Shown here: piece by piece, positions 16,253 through 26,004 of the stretch
Numbering within the stretch: position 1 is the first letter of the stretch
Layout of the letters: each line of letters opens with the position of its first letter
Origin: Acidobacteriota bacterium
Lineage (GTDB): Bacteria; Acidobacteriota; Vicinamibacteria; Vicinamibacterales; 2-12-FULL-66-21
DNA length: 35,328 nucleotides
NCBI GenBank assembly: GCA_003223835.1
Contig: QHWR01000141.1
Span: 8,187-43,514 of the forward strand
Direction: 5' to 3'
Position numbers and translations under genes: made by a program
The notes under the pieces: model-generated
Database searches by the model: none
The model's input: the letters and a program-made list of their open reading frames with translations, nothing else
Told to the model about the DNA's origin: nothing

Positions 16253-16263
16253 GTGCGCCGCAT

Positions 16264-16421
16264 CTTCCGCCTGACCAGCCTTCGCCGAGGCTTCGGCGGT
16301 CCGCCATAGCGCTTCGCGCGGAGGCGGAAGGCGGAAGCCACGAATGAAGATCGAGTGGCTCCGGCTTTGGCGGGAAGGTCGTACGAATACCGATCTTGTG
16401 CCTTCCGGTTTTAGCCGGAAG
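16264..16421. repeat. Palindromic repeat block CTTCCGCCT...AGGCGGAAG plus second hairpin
   Basis: Arms CTTCCGCCT (16264-16272) and AGGCGGAAG (16322-16330) are perfect complements around GC-rich sequence that holds further inverted words (CCTTCGCCGAGGCTTCGGCGG). The downstream GGCGGAAGCCAC...GAAGATC is shared with the block at 25884. A separate hairpin CTTCCGG - TTTTAG - CCGGAAG lies at 16402-16421, just before the PQQ dehydrogenase gene's ribosome site. No gene is visible in 16239-16438. Confidence 0.6.
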
Positions 16422-16438
16422 ATGTCAGGAGGGGCCCG

Positions 16439-18307
16439 ATGAAACTGAAGATGGCCGGTGCGCTGTTGCTCATCGCCGGCGGCACCGGTCTCTCCGCGCC
16501 CGCCGGCCGTGGCGACGGCGACTGGCCCGCCTTCGGCAGGGATCCTGGCGCGCAGCGGTTCTCTCCGTTGACGCAGATCACCACCGGCAACGTGTCGGCG
16601 CTGCAGCAGGCCTGGACGTTCGATAGCGGCAGCCTCGACCTCCAGGTCACCCCTCTGGTGATCGACGGGATGATGTATCTCACCGGCGGCTCGAATGTCT
16701 TCGCGCTCGAACCGGAAACCGCCAAGCAGATTTGGAGGTACGACGCGAAGGACGCGGTCAGCCGCCGCGGGGTCGCGTACTGGCGCGGAAGCGCGGGCGC
16801 CGCGCCGCGTGTGTACTCAGGCGTCGGCGACGGGCGGATGCTCGCGCTCGATGCGCGGACCGGCGCGGTCGTCACCGATTTCGGCGTGCAGGGCTTCGTC
16901 GATCTGAAGCAAAGCGTCCGCGGCGACGTGGACGGGTCGTTCAGGTTGATCACGCCGCCGGCGGTTTACAAAGACATTCTGATCACCGGAGGCAGCAACG
17001 GCGAGTTGGAGCCCAGCACGGGTTTGTACGGCGATATTCGGGGATGGGATGCGCGTAACGGCAAGCTGCTGTGGTCGTTTCATACCGTGCCGCGCGCCGG
17101 CGAGCCTGGAGTGGAAACGTGGAACGGCGAGAGCTGGAAGAATCGGTCGGGAACGAACGCGTGGTCGTACTTGACGGTCGACGTGGATCGCGGCCTCGTG
17201 TTCGCGCCGACGGGATCGCCGACATCTGACTTTTACGGCGCGGATCGCAAGGGAAAGAATCTGTACGCGAATTGTTTGATCGCGCTCGACGCGGCCACCG
17301 GCACACTGAGATGGTTTCAGCAACTCGTGCACCATGACATCTGGGACTGGGACCTGCCCGCCGCGCCGACCTTGATTGAGGTGAGCCGCAACGGCCGCAG
17401 GATTCCCGCCGTGGCCGAGATCACCAAGATGAGCACGCTCTTCATCTTCGATCGCGTCACGGGAGAGCCGTTGTTCGGCATGGAAGAGCGCCCGGTGCCG
17501 CAAAGCGATCTGCCGGGCGAAGCGACCTGGCCCACGCAGCCGTTTCCCTTGCAGCCGCCGCCGCTGTCCCGCACGACATTCGATCCCTCCAAAGATCTAT
17601 ACGCGTTGACGGCGGACCATGCCGCCTACTGCCGCGACCTTTGGGACAAGAACAAGATGTTCACCAGGGGCATGTTCACGCCGCCGGGTCTGGATGGGAC
17701 GATGGTCATGTTTCCGAGCACGCTTGGCGGCGGGAATTGGAGCGGGCTCTCGTACGATCCGGGTCGCGGGCTCGTATTCACCAACATCATGAACCTCGGG
17801 CAGGTCGCGCGGATGATCGGTCGTACCGATCCCGCGACGGGCGCCGTGACGTACACGCGCACGTCACCCTGGGGTGGCGCGTACGCCCGGTTCTGGGATC
17901 CTCAAACACGGATGCCGTGTTCAGCGCCGCCGTTCGGAGAGCTGGTCGCCGTCGACGTGAACCGCGGCGCGATTCGTTGGCGTGTGCCCCTCGGAGAGTT
18001 CGACGATCTGACAGCACGCGGGGTCCCGAAGACCGGCACGCCGAACATCGGCGGCGCGATCGCGACCGCATCCGGCGTCGTCTTCATCGGCGGCACGATC
18101 GACAGGCGTTTTCGCGCCTTCGACGCGGCGACGGGCCGCACGCTTTGGGAGACGACGCTCGAGGCAAGCGGACACGCGACGCCGATGACGTTCATGGGGC
18201 GCGACGGCCGTCAGTACGTCGTGATCGCCGCGAGCGGCGACGGACTCCTCAGGTCGCCGGCCGGATCCAAAGTCGTCGCGTTTGCGCTGCCAGCAGCCGG
18301 GCGGTAG
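16439..18307 (+). CDS. Periplasmic PQQ-dependent dehydrogenase (glucose/quinate dehydrogenase type)
   Basis: 622 residues, with a strong ribosome site AGGAGGGG (16427-16434) before ATG 16439. Short signal peptide (about 1-22). The remainder is an eight-bladed quinoprotein propeller: G-D-W-P-A-F-G-R-D at the start, repeated blade ends such as A-L-D-A-R-T-G-A and A-L-D-A-A-T-G-T-L-R-W, and the family motif Q-L-V-H-H-D-I-W-D-W-D-L-P-A-A-P, which resembles membrane glucose and quinate dehydrogenases. It lacks their N-terminal five membrane helices and has no C-x-x-C-H haem site, so it should be soluble and pass electrons to a separate acceptor. Expected role: oxidation of a sugar or alcohol in the periplasm using PQQ and Ca2+. 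The ADOP permease follows ten bases later, probably in the same operon. Confidence 0.9.
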   Translation: MKLKMAGALLLIAGGTGLSAPAGRGDGDWPAFGRDPGAQRFSPLTQITTGNVSALQQAWTFDSGSLDLQVTPLVIDGMMYLTGGSNVFALEPETAKQIWRYDAKDAVSRRGVAYWRGSAGAAPRVYSGVGDGRMLALDARTGAVVTDFGVQGFVDLKQSVRGDVDGSFRLITPPAVYKDILITGGSNGELEPSTGLYGDIRGWDARNGKLLWSFHTVPRAGEPGVETWNGESWKNRSGTNAWSYLTVDVDRGLVFAPTGSPTSDFYGADRKGKNLYANCLIALDAATGTLRWFQQLVHHDIWDWDLPAAPTLIEVSRNGRRIPAVAEITKMSTLFIFDRVTGEPLFGMEERPVPQSDLPGEATWPTQPFPLQPPPLSRTTFDPSKDLYALTADHAAYCRDLWDKNKMFTRGMFTPPGLDGTMVMFPSTLGGGNWSGLSYDPGRGLVFTNIMNLGQVARMIGRTDPATGAVTYTRTSPWGGAYARFWDPQTRMPCSAPPFGELVAVDVNRGAIRWRVPLGEFDDLTARGVPKTGTPNIGGAIATASGVVFIGGTIDRRFRAFDAATGRTLWETTLEASGHATPMTFMGRDGRQYVVIAASGDGLLRSPAGSKVVAFALPAAGR

Positions 18308-18317
18308 GAGGTCCTTC

Positions 18318-20750
18318 ATGTGGTTTGACGATGTTCGTCGGGACGTCGCCTATGGCCTGCGTACGTTGACGAAGACGCCGGGCTTCACGATCGTCGCCAT
18401 CGTGACGCTCGCGCTCGGCATCGGCGCAGCCACGGTCATCTACAGCGTCCTCCGTAACGTGGTGCTCGATCCGTTTCCGTACACGCGTTCGGACCGCATG
18501 GTCAACGTCGTCCTGTGGGATGCGTCGGGCCGGCAGTTCCGCGGTCCGTACTTTCCGGCGGCCGAGTTCCTGGATTACCAGGAGCACACGCAGGTGTTCG
18601 AGGATGTCGTCGGCACCAGCCTCGAGCCGATGCAGTGGGTCCACGATGCGGGCGCGGAACGGCTGATGATCGCGTGGATGACGCCGAACGGCTTCACGTT
18701 CCTCGGGGTGCCGCCGATGCTGGGCCGTGTGTTCGGCGACGCGGATGCCGCGCCGAATGCGCCGCCTGTCGCCGTCATGAATCATCGCGCGTGGGTGCGG
18801 GTCTTCGCGGCGGACCCTGCTGTCGTGGGGCGCACGCTCATGCTCAATGGCCAGCCCAGGATCGTCATCGGCGTGATGCCTCCGAGGTTCGAATGGAACA
18901 TCGCGGATCTCTGGCTTCCGGCGGCGATGAGCCGCAGTGACGATCCCCAGTCGGCACGCGGCACGCGCGCCTTTCAGGCGCACCTCAGGCCGGGCGTTTC
19001 GATCGAGGCGGCGGAAGCACAGCTCGACGTCGTCGCGGCCCGTCGAGCCGCGGAGCATCCGAACGACTATCCGCCGCATTACCGCATGGGAGTCATCACG
19101 GTCATCAACTGGGTCGTCCGCGAATTTCGGGGCGTCTTGTACACGCTCTTCGGAGCCGTGAGCCTCCTCCTCGTGATCGCCTGCTGCAACGTGGCGAACA
19201 TGCTGCTCGCGCGCGGGATGACCCGCGAGCGGGAAATCAGCATTCGCGCCGCCCTCGGCGCCAGCCGCGGACGCATCGTCCGTCAGCTCCTGGTGGAGAG
19301 CGCGCTGCTGGCGTTTGCCGGCCTTGTCGCGGGCTGCCTGCTGGCGTACGCCGGCATCGCGGCATTGGCCGGATACATGCCGCGACAAGGCGTGCCGTGG
19401 GAGACCCAGATCCGGCTGGACCGGCCGATTCTGGTGTTCGCGCTCATCGCCGCATCGGTGGCGACATTGAGCTTCGGCCTGTTCCCCGCGCTCCAGAGCG
19501 CGCGACGCGACCTCGTCGCGGGCACCAACATCGGCGGAAGAGGCACGGCCGGCCGGCGGCAAAAACGGCTGCGCGGCGGCCTGGTCGTCGCGCAGGTCGC
19601 GCTGTCGATTGTTCTGCTGCTGGGCGCGGGCGTTCTCACGCGGACGTTCGTGAAGCTTGCCAATGTCGATCTGGGTTTCAACCCCGGAAATCTGCTCGTG
19701 ACCGGCGTGGCGTTTCCGCCGCGTCAGAACGCGTCGCCGGCCGACCAGCTGCGTTTCTACCGCCAGGCCGTCGAGCGGATTGGATCGACTCCGGGAGTCC
19801 GGGCGGTCGCCATCGCGAACTACCCGGCGCCGTTCGCCGCGATGTCGAGCATGTTGCAGATTCCAGGGCTCGCGGTCCCGCCGGAGTCGTCAGTTCTCGT
19901 GACGTTCTGCAGCGAACGTCTGCTCGATACCGTAGGTGTTCCTCTGGTGCGGGGCCGTCAACTCTCCGCGGTGGACGTGGAGCAATCGCACCACGTGGCG
20001 ATTGTGAACGAGACGTTGGTGAAACGATATTTCGGCTCGGGTGAACCACTCGCGCGAACCGTGCGGCTGGCGCGGCTGGCGACGCTGCCCGTCCCGGTGA
20101 TCGATCCCACCTTCGAAATCGTGGGTGTCGCGCGCGATATCTCCAATCAAGGGCCCCGCGACGTCCCGGCGCCTCAGGTGTTCGTCCCCTTCACATTGCG
20201 CGGTCCCACTGGACTCGGTTTCGTGGCCCGTACGTCGAGCGACCCGATGCGCCTGATCGATGCGGTACGTCGTGAGATCCAGGCTGTCGACAGGCAAGTC
20301 GCGCTGGTGAACCCCGAACCGCTGGAGAGCCTGCTGCAACGCGCGTTCTACGCGCGGCCGAGGTTCAGCCTGCTCGTGCTCGGGATATTCGCGTGCACGG
20401 GAATCGTCCTGGTTGGCTTCGGCGTGTACGGCGTCCTGGCATACACCGTGTCGCAGCAGTCCCGGGAGATTGCGATTCGCATCGCGCTCGGCGGCGCGCG
20501 GGCCGATGTGATTCGGATGGTGCTTCGCATGGGATTGACCTTGATCGGGATCGGCCTGGTGGTCGGCCTTGCGATCAGCGCCGCAACGAATCGACTGCTC
20601 GTGAGTCAGTTGTGGAATACGTCGCCGCACGATCCCCTGACGCTCACGCTGACGGTTGTCGTGGTGTGCGCGGTCGGTCTCCTCGCCTGCTGGATCCCGG
20701 CGCGCCGCGCCATACGGATCGAGCCAATCGTCGCGCTTCGACACGAGTAG
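18318..20750 (+). CDS. ADOP-type ABC transporter permease (complete)
   Basis: 810 residues from ATG 18318; the ribosome site AGGAGG (18306-18311) overlaps the stop of the PQQ dehydrogenase gene. Layout: N-terminal membrane helix in I-V-T-L-A-L-G-I-G-A-A-T-V-I-Y-S-V, a MacB-like periplasmic domain (about 50-260), an FtsX three-helix unit (about 280-430: C-C-N-V-A-N-M-L-L-A-R and E-I-S-I-R-A-A-L-G-A-S-R), a second periplasmic domain, and a second FtsX unit (about 680-810: Y-T-V-S-Q-Q-S-R-E-I-A-I-R-I-A-L-G). This duplicated arrangement without an adjacent ATPase defines ADOP. It may couple to a MacB-like ATPase elsewhere for envelope efflux or lipoprotein handling; no substrate can be inferred. 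A 12-codon longer start overlaps the upstream gene and is rejected. Confidence 0.92.
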   Translation: MWFDDVRRDVAYGLRTLTKTPGFTIVAIVTLALGIGAATVIYSVLRNVVLDPFPYTRSDRMVNVVLWDASGRQFRGPYFPAAEFLDYQEHTQVFEDVVGTSLEPMQWVHDAGAERLMIAWMTPNGFTFLGVPPMLGRVFGDADAAPNAPPVAVMNHRAWVRVFAADPAVVGRTLMLNGQPRIVIGVMPPRFEWNIADLWLPAAMSRSDDPQSARGTRAFQAHLRPGVSIEAAEAQLDVVAARRAAEHPNDYPPHYRMGVITVINWVVREFRGVLYTLFGAVSLLLVIACCNVANMLLARGMTREREISIRAALGASRGRIVRQLLVESALLAFAGLVAGCLLAYAGIAALAGYMPRQGVPWETQIRLDRPILVFALIAASVATLSFGLFPALQSARRDLVAGTNIGGRGTAGRRQKRLRGGLVVAQVALSIVLLLGAGVLTRTFVKLANVDLGFNPGNLLVTGVAFPPRQNASPADQLRFYRQAVERIGSTPGVRAVAIANYPAPFAAMSSMLQIPGLAVPPESSVLVTFCSERLLDTVGVPLVRGRQLSAVDVEQSHHVAIVNETLVKRYFGSGEPLARTVRLARLATLPVPVIDPTFEIVGVARDISNQGPRDVPAPQVFVPFTLRGPTGLGFVARTSSDPMRLIDAVRREIQAVDRQVALVNPEPLESLLQRAFYARPRFSLLVLGIFACTGIVLVGFGVYGVLAYTVSQQSREIAIRIALGGARADVIRMVLRMGLTLIGIGLVVGLAISAATNRLLVSQLWNTSPHDPLTLTLTVVVVCAVGLLACWIPARRAIRIEPIVALRHE

Positions 20751-20791
20751 CTTGACGTCGAGCACCCGGGCGAGACACGCTGCTCCGGTCG

Positions 20792-23700
20792 ATGCGGCCG
20801 GTTGCCCTCGGCGTTGTGCTCGTGTGGGCGCTGCGCGCGCTGACGGTCGCGCCCGGGACGGCCGTACGCGTCTGGGAGGACTCTGTCGAGCTGCCGACGT
20901 ACGCGGAAGGGGCACCCAATCCGAATCCGCCGTTCGATCTGTTTTCGTTCACAAGGTTCAACTATCCCTACACGCTGCGTGACGCGCTGACCGACCGCCG
21001 CACGGCTCAGCGATGGCGAGCGCTCCATCTCGAGAACGAGTATCTGAGGGTGACCGTCCTGCCCGATATCGGCGGCCATCTCTACAGTTGTGTCGACAAG
21101 GTGAGCGGCCGCGATCTGTTCTACGCCAATCCGTCGATCAAGAAAGCGCTCATCGGGTACCGCGGGGCGTGGGCGGCATTCGGGATCGAGTTCAACTTCC
21201 CGGTCTCGCACAACTGGATGTCCATGTCGCCGGTCGATTTCGCCACGCGTTCGGCCGCGGACGGCAGCGGATCGATCTGGGTCGGCAACACCGACGCGGT
21301 CTACGGCTCATCGTGGCGTGTCGAATTGCGTCTGCGGCCAGGCCGCTCGGTACTCGAGCAGGCCGTCACGCTGCACAACCCTACGGATACACGACATCGC
21401 TACTACTGGTGGACGAACGCGGCGGTGGAGGTCTGGGACGACTCCCGGCTCGCGTACCCGACGCAGTTCATGGCGACACACGGATTCACGCACGTGCAGC
21501 CCTGGCCGATCGACGAGTCCGGCCGTGACCTCAGCGTGATCCGGAATCAGACGACCGGCCCGGTATCGCTGTTCACGTACGGCACGCGTGAACCGTTCGT
21601 CGGTGTCTACCATCCCCACACGTCGACGGGTACGGTCCACATCGCGTCGCCGGCGGAGCTGCCCACGCACAAGGTGTGGTCGTGGGGCTTTGATGCCGAG
21701 GCGATGGATTGGCGCCGCGCGTTGTCCGACAACAACAGCGCGTACGTCGAGCTGCAGGCGGGGCTGTTCCGGAATCAGGAGACGTACGGATTTCTCGAGC
21801 CGCAGGACACCGTGCGCTTCACCGAGTACTGGCTGCCCGTCCGCGCGATTGGCGGCATCACGCGCGCGACGCTCGACGCGGTGTTCAATGCGCTGCGCGT
21901 TGACGGCGGCTCGCGCCTGTCGCTCGGCGTCAACGTCACGCACGATCTGCAGAACGCGCGCGTGCGTGTGCGGCAGGACGAGCGCACGCTGCTCGACGCC
22001 GCCGTCACGCTGTCGCCGCGCGAGGATTGGCGGCAGACGGTCGATGGCTTGCGCGGACCGTCGCCGTGGACCTTCGAGCTCCTCGACGCGTCGGGCCATT
22101 TGCTGCTCGCTCACACGGAAGGCCGATATGACGTCGTCCCGCCCGAGCGAGTACGCGTGGGACCGCAGCCTGCCTACCGTTACCCGCTGATCGATCAGCG
22201 GCACGCGCAAGACGTCGTCGAGCTGGGGCGCGAGCAGGAGCTGAATGGACAGCGGCTGGCGGCGCTCGCAACCTATCGCGAAGGTCTCGGCAGATTCGCG
22301 GACAGCGTCGAGCTGAACAAGGCCGCGGGACGTCTGGCGTCGGCGCTGCACTGGCCGGAAGCCGCCGCGGTGACGACCCCGATGGAGACATCCCGGCCGG
22401 TGCGCTGGCTGACGAAGGCCCATCTGCGCGACACCACCGATGCAGAGACGCGCTACTACCTCGGTCTCGCGCTCGCGGCCGCGGGTCAGACCGACGAGGC
22501 GCGTCAACACTGGGAGGCGGCGCAGCGCTTCCGTGAAACGCGTGCGGCGTCGCTCCTGCAGCTCGCGCGTCTGGCGGCCCGCGAGCGGGACTTCGAATCT
22601 GCTGTCGCCGATCTCGAGACGCTCGTCTCGCGCGAACCCGACGCGTCGTTCGCAGGCGCGCTCCTCGTCTCCTGCCTCCGTCTCGCCGGACGCCGTCCCG
22701 CGGCGCAAACCCGGCTCGCGCACTGGCAGGACGTCGATCCGACCAGCAACCTCCTGCGTTACGAGAACACAAAGCTCAATGGCGGGAAGCCCGACGACGG
22801 TTTGTGGAAACACCTCGCGGCCGATCCGAACCGCATCCTGGATCTGTTCGATCAGTACGCGGCGCTCGGGGACTGGACGGACGCGAGCGATCTGCTGGAT
22901 CGCGAGTACCCGAGTGTCGACGAGCCGCTGCGCGAGCCGGGCGTCGTCTCTCCGGCGCAGCATGTCCTGCTCGCGTACTATCGCGCGTTCGCGCACGAGC
23001 GCCGGGGACTGGACGCCAAATCCGACTATCGACACGCGTCCGCGCTGCCAACCGCGTACGTGTTTCCGAGCCGCGCATCCACCTACGGCGTCCTGAACGC
23101 CGCGTTGCGCGCCAACCCGGATGACGCGACCGCGCGGTTCCTGCTCGGCTCGCTCTATCTGTCCTGCGGTCTCGTCGACGAGGCGATCGTCGAATGGCAA
23201 CAAACGCGGGCGGTCGCGCCCGGGATCGCGACGCTTCATCGCAACCTCGGGCTTGCGCTGTTGCTCGAGCACGACGACACCGGAGAGGCGCGGCGTGTGT
23301 TCAGCGAGGGCGTCGCGCATGACGCCCGAAATGTCGAGATCTACGAAGGACTCGATCGCGTGATGAGCCTGCAGGGCGCGCCGGCCGCAGACCGCGTGGC
23401 CGCGCTGCGCCGTTATCCGTCGCCGTCCGACATGCCGCCGGGCCTCGTCTTCAAGCTGGCGCTCGCGCTCGCCGAGCAAGGGGACGGCGAGGCGGCCGAG
23501 GCCTTGTTCCGGAACCGTTTCTTTCCGCGAGAGGAGGGCGGAACGAGCGTGCGCACCGTGTTCGCGCAGGTGCGTCTGCGTCGAGCGGAGACGGCTTCGC
23601 GCCAGCAGCGCTGTCCGGAGGCGTTGCGCATCGTCGATTCGTTCGACAGCGAGACGCCGGGGCTGGCGTTCACGCGCGGCGGCCTTGGCGACGTGCTGCA

Positions 23701-24100
23701 GCCCGCGCTCATGCAGCGGCAGCTTGCCGCGATTGAGTCCGCATGCGGGCGGGACGCGGACGCGCGGCGGCGCCTCGCCAGAATCATGCAGGCGGGTTCC
23801 GGCTCCGGGCCGCTCCAGGTCGCGCTCGCGTTCGAAGCGGCGCGGACGCTCGGCACAGCCGACGCCGCTGCCTGGCGTCCACGATTGACCGCGGCCCTTG
23901 ACGCCGCGCTGCAAGCCATCCAGTCAGGCACGAGCGGCTCGCCCGGCACGTTGTATCTGGCGGCGGGGTTCCTGTCGCGCGCGCTCGGCAGCGAGCCGGA
24001 GGCGGCGCGCGCGTTCGGCGAGGTGTTCAGGCTTCCGGATCGGAATCTGTCGCACTACTTCGCGAGGGCGGCGCTCGCGGAGCGTCCCGGAGGGCGGTAA
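20792..24100 (+). CDS. DUF5107-domain protein with long TPR region
   Basis: 1102 residues. A hydrophobic start (about 1-24) suggests export. Residues about 40-340 match the DUF5107 pattern: E-N-E-Y-L-R-V-T-V-L-P-D-I-G-G-H-L-Y-S-C, then G-I-E-F-N-F-P-V-S-H-N-W, Y-Y-W-W-T-N-A-A-V and H-K-V-W-S-W-G. This beta-sandwich resembles the galactose-mutarotase-like fold and often sits in polysaccharide loci. From about 440 to the end the chain is TPR-like helical repeats. The expected role is binding or processing of a carbohydrate in the periplasm, but no reaction is established. It begins 41 bases after the ADOP permease with a weak ribosome site, and its stop overlaps the next start (TAATG at 24098-24102), so the two downstream genes are translationally coupled. 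Confidence 0.85.
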   Translation: MRPVALGVVLVWALRALTVAPGTAVRVWEDSVELPTYAEGAPNPNPPFDLFSFTRFNYPYTLRDALTDRRTAQRWRALHLENEYLRVTVLPDIGGHLYSCVDKVSGRDLFYANPSIKKALIGYRGAWAAFGIEFNFPVSHNWMSMSPVDFATRSAADGSGSIWVGNTDAVYGSSWRVELRLRPGRSVLEQAVTLHNPTDTRHRYYWWTNAAVEVWDDSRLAYPTQFMATHGFTHVQPWPIDESGRDLSVIRNQTTGPVSLFTYGTREPFVGVYHPHTSTGTVHIASPAELPTHKVWSWGFDAEAMDWRRALSDNNSAYVELQAGLFRNQETYGFLEPQDTVRFTEYWLPVRAIGGITRATLDAVFNALRVDGGSRLSLGVNVTHDLQNARVRVRQDERTLLDAAVTLSPREDWRQTVDGLRGPSPWTFELLDASGHLLLAHTEGRYDVVPPERVRVGPQPAYRYPLIDQRHAQDVVELGREQELNGQRLAALATYREGLGRFADSVELNKAAGRLASALHWPEAAAVTTPMETSRPVRWLTKAHLRDTTDAETRYYLGLALAAAGQTDEARQHWEAAQRFRETRAASLLQLARLAARERDFESAVADLETLVSREPDASFAGALLVSCLRLAGRRPAAQTRLAHWQDVDPTSNLLRYENTKLNGGKPDDGLWKHLAADPNRILDLFDQYAALGDWTDASDLLDREYPSVDEPLREPGVVSPAQHVLLAYYRAFAHERRGLDAKSDYRHASALPTAYVFPSRASTYGVLNAALRANPDDATARFLLGSLYLSCGLVDEAIVEWQQTRAVAPGIATLHRNLGLALLLEHDDTGEARRVFSEGVAHDARNVEIYEGLDRVMSLQGAPAADRVAALRRYPSPSDMPPGLVFKLALALAEQGDGEAAEALFRNRFFPREEGGTSVRTVFAQVRLRRAETASRQQRCPEALRIVDSFDSETPGLAFTRGGLGDVLQPALMQRQLAAIESACGRDADARRRLARIMQAGSGSGPLQVALAFEAARTLGTADAAAWRPRLTAALDAALQAIQSGTSGSPGTLYLAAGFLSRALGSEPEAARAFGEVFRLPDRNLSHYFARAALAERPGGR

Positions 24101-25878
24101 TGCGCGCTCGTTTCCTCTTCTTCGCGTTGTTCATCTTCGCCCGCGTCGCCTCTGCCGACGGCGCGGTCCGCGCGATCTGGGCCGTCAACGACGGCGAGAA
24201 AGTCGATCGCGACGATCGCCAGCATCCGGCGCGCGCCGGCAACTCCGCATGGGACGGACGTCGCGTGCTGATCTTTGGCGCGCGCAACGAGATCGTCGCG
24301 GTGCAGCTGATCGTGCAGGCAGACGAGGAAGGAATCACGCGGTTGAACGTGTCGCTCCCCGAGCTGAAGACGACAGGAGGCGGCCGCATCGTGTATCGCG
24401 CGCCTGCCGTCGATCCAACGGACAGCGCCGATCGTCCCATCCAGATCTTCGTCGAACATTACATGCACGTCTCGGTCGCGTCGCACGCCGATTGGGTTTT
24501 CGCGCCTCGCTCACCGGCGGCCCCGCGCGATCCGACCGGGTGGAAGCCGGTGCAGCTCGTTCCGGAACGTGCCCGTTCGGACCGCGGCGGATTGCCGATC
24601 CGGGTGAGACCAACCCACAACCAGCCGATCTGGATCGAGATCTACACCGGACGCGATCGTCCTGCCGGCATCTATCGCGGCACGATCGACATCGATACGG
24701 ACGGAAAACAGCACCGTCTGCCGATCGAGCTGGAGCTGTTCGACTTCGCGCTGCCTGACGAGAACAGCATGCACGCGATGATCTACTACGAGGGCAGCCA
24801 GGTCGAGCGCTATCAGGGACGTAATCTGGACGCGGCCTACCATCGCTTTGCGCATCGCCATCGGATCGAGCTGGTGCACGCGTACGACGAGCCAAGCGTA
24901 CAAGCGGCTGCGGGCCGTTTCTCCGGAGAGGACTTCACGCGCGCCCACGGTTACGAAGGGCCCGGCGAGGGCGTGGGCAACGTCATCGTCCCGCGGTCGT
25001 TCTACGGGCCGGGCGATGCATTCGATGACAGAACGCAGGCCTGGCGGCGTGCCGACGAGTGGATGACGTTCCTGCGCGCGCGGCTGCCGCACGCGCTCAC
25101 GTTCCTCTACATGCCCGACGAGCCGCGCCCGCCGCAATACCCGCGCATTCTCGCGCTTGCGGAAAACGTGCACTCGAATCCGGGACCGGGCCGTGCGTTG
25201 CCCGTGTTGGTGACGAGCCGGTACGTCGCGGCGCTCGACCAGGCCATCGACATCTGGTGCGCGGGGCCCCAGGGCTTCAAGGTCGATCGCGCCGCGCGCG
25301 AGCGCGCCCGCGGGCGGCAGTTCTGGGTCTACAACGGCGGGCGCCCCGCCGGCGGCGCGATCGTCATCGACGCGCCCGCAACGGACGCGCGCGCCATGCT
25401 GTGGGCCGCGTTCAAGCACGAGGTGCCCGTGTACTTCTACTGGCACGCGGTCCACTGGCACCACAACTCGCAGAAGCAGGGGGAGCGGGATCAGAACGTC
25501 TGGGCGGAGAGCATCACGTTCGATAATCGCGGGCAGCCGAACAAACCGGTCGACGACCAGGGCTACATCAATGGCGACGGCGTGCTCCTCTATCCAGGCG
25601 AAGAGAAGCTGCACCCTCAGGAAGACCGCGGGGTTCCGGGTCCGATCGCGACGATCCAGCTGGCCAACCTGCGCCGCGGCCTGCAGGATCATCAGTACTT
25701 GACGATGGCGAGGCGCCTGGGCCTGAAGGCTGAAGTCGACGCGGCGGTGCAGGCGATCGTCCCGCGAGTGTTCTCCGAGGCCGGTGCATCGGTCAGCTTT
25801 CCGGAAACCGGCGATCCGTACGAGAAGATGCGTCTTTCGCTCGCGCGCGCCATCGTGGCCGCGCAATCGCGCCGCTAG
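24100..25878 (+). CDS. Secreted DUF4091 (glycoside-hydrolase-like) protein
   Basis: 592 residues with a signal peptide (about 1-19, ends A-S-A). The N-terminal half has beta-sandwich character (residues about 55-215: A-R-N-E-I-V-A-V-Q-L-I-V, and G-I-Y-R-G-T-I-D-I), the middle looks like a TIM-barrel segment (F-L-Y-M-P-D-E-P, about 342-349), and the end carries the DUF4091 hallmark: V-P-V-Y-F-Y-W-H-A-V, then N-G-D-G-V-L-L-Y-P-G, then L-A-N-L-R-R-G-L-Q-D-H-Q-Y-L. Proteins of this kind are predicted glycoside hydrolases; D-E in the M-P-D-E-P motif is a candidate acid pair. Its ATG overlaps the stop of the DUF5107 gene by one base, strongly suggesting a joint function in carbohydrate breakdown. 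Confidence 0.85.
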   Translation: MRARFLFFALFIFARVASADGAVRAIWAVNDGEKVDRDDRQHPARAGNSAWDGRRVLIFGARNEIVAVQLIVQADEEGITRLNVSLPELKTTGGGRIVYRAPAVDPTDSADRPIQIFVEHYMHVSVASHADWVFAPRSPAAPRDPTGWKPVQLVPERARSDRGGLPIRVRPTHNQPIWIEIYTGRDRPAGIYRGTIDIDTDGKQHRLPIELELFDFALPDENSMHAMIYYEGSQVERYQGRNLDAAYHRFAHRHRIELVHAYDEPSVQAAAGRFSGEDFTRAHGYEGPGEGVGNVIVPRSFYGPGDAFDDRTQAWRRADEWMTFLRARLPHALTFLYMPDEPRPPQYPRILALAENVHSNPGPGRALPVLVTSRYVAALDQAIDIWCAGPQGFKVDRAARERARGRQFWVYNGGRPAGGAIVIDAPATDARAMLWAAFKHEVPVYFYWHAVHWHHNSQKQGERDQNVWAESITFDNRGQPNKPVDDQGYINGDGVLLYPGEEKLHPQEDRGVPGPIATIQLANLRRGLQDHQYLTMARRLGLKAEVDAAVQAIVPRVFSEAGASVSFPETGDPYEKMRLSLARAIVAAQSRR

Positions 25879-25883
25879 CGTTT

Positions 25884-26004
25884 CTTCCGCCTGAAGGCGG
25901 AAGCCACAGATCTTCTTTGAGTGTGTGGCGTCCGCCTTCAGGCGGAGGTTAGCGATCTTCGTTGAGTGTGTGGCGTCCGCCTTCAGGCGGAGGTTAGCGA
26001 TCTT
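25884..26004. repeat. Triple palindromic repeat, two copies in 45-bp tandem
   Basis: First palindrome CTTCCGCCT-GA-AGGCGGAAG (25884-25903), followed by CCACAGATCTTC. Then two copies of a 45-base unit starting at 25918 and 25963, each with TCCGCCT-TC-AGGCGGA inside and ending GGAGGTTAGCGATCTT; over the shared stretch they are identical. The first palindrome is the inverted form of the core in the other two. A related block is at 16264-16330. The repeats reach into the 5' region of the next gene. Confidence 0.8.

Noticed and set aside
21308..23914. Minus-strand open frame of 868 codons opposite the DUF5107 gene
   Set aside because: Antisense shadow with arginine-rich composition and no recognisable family.
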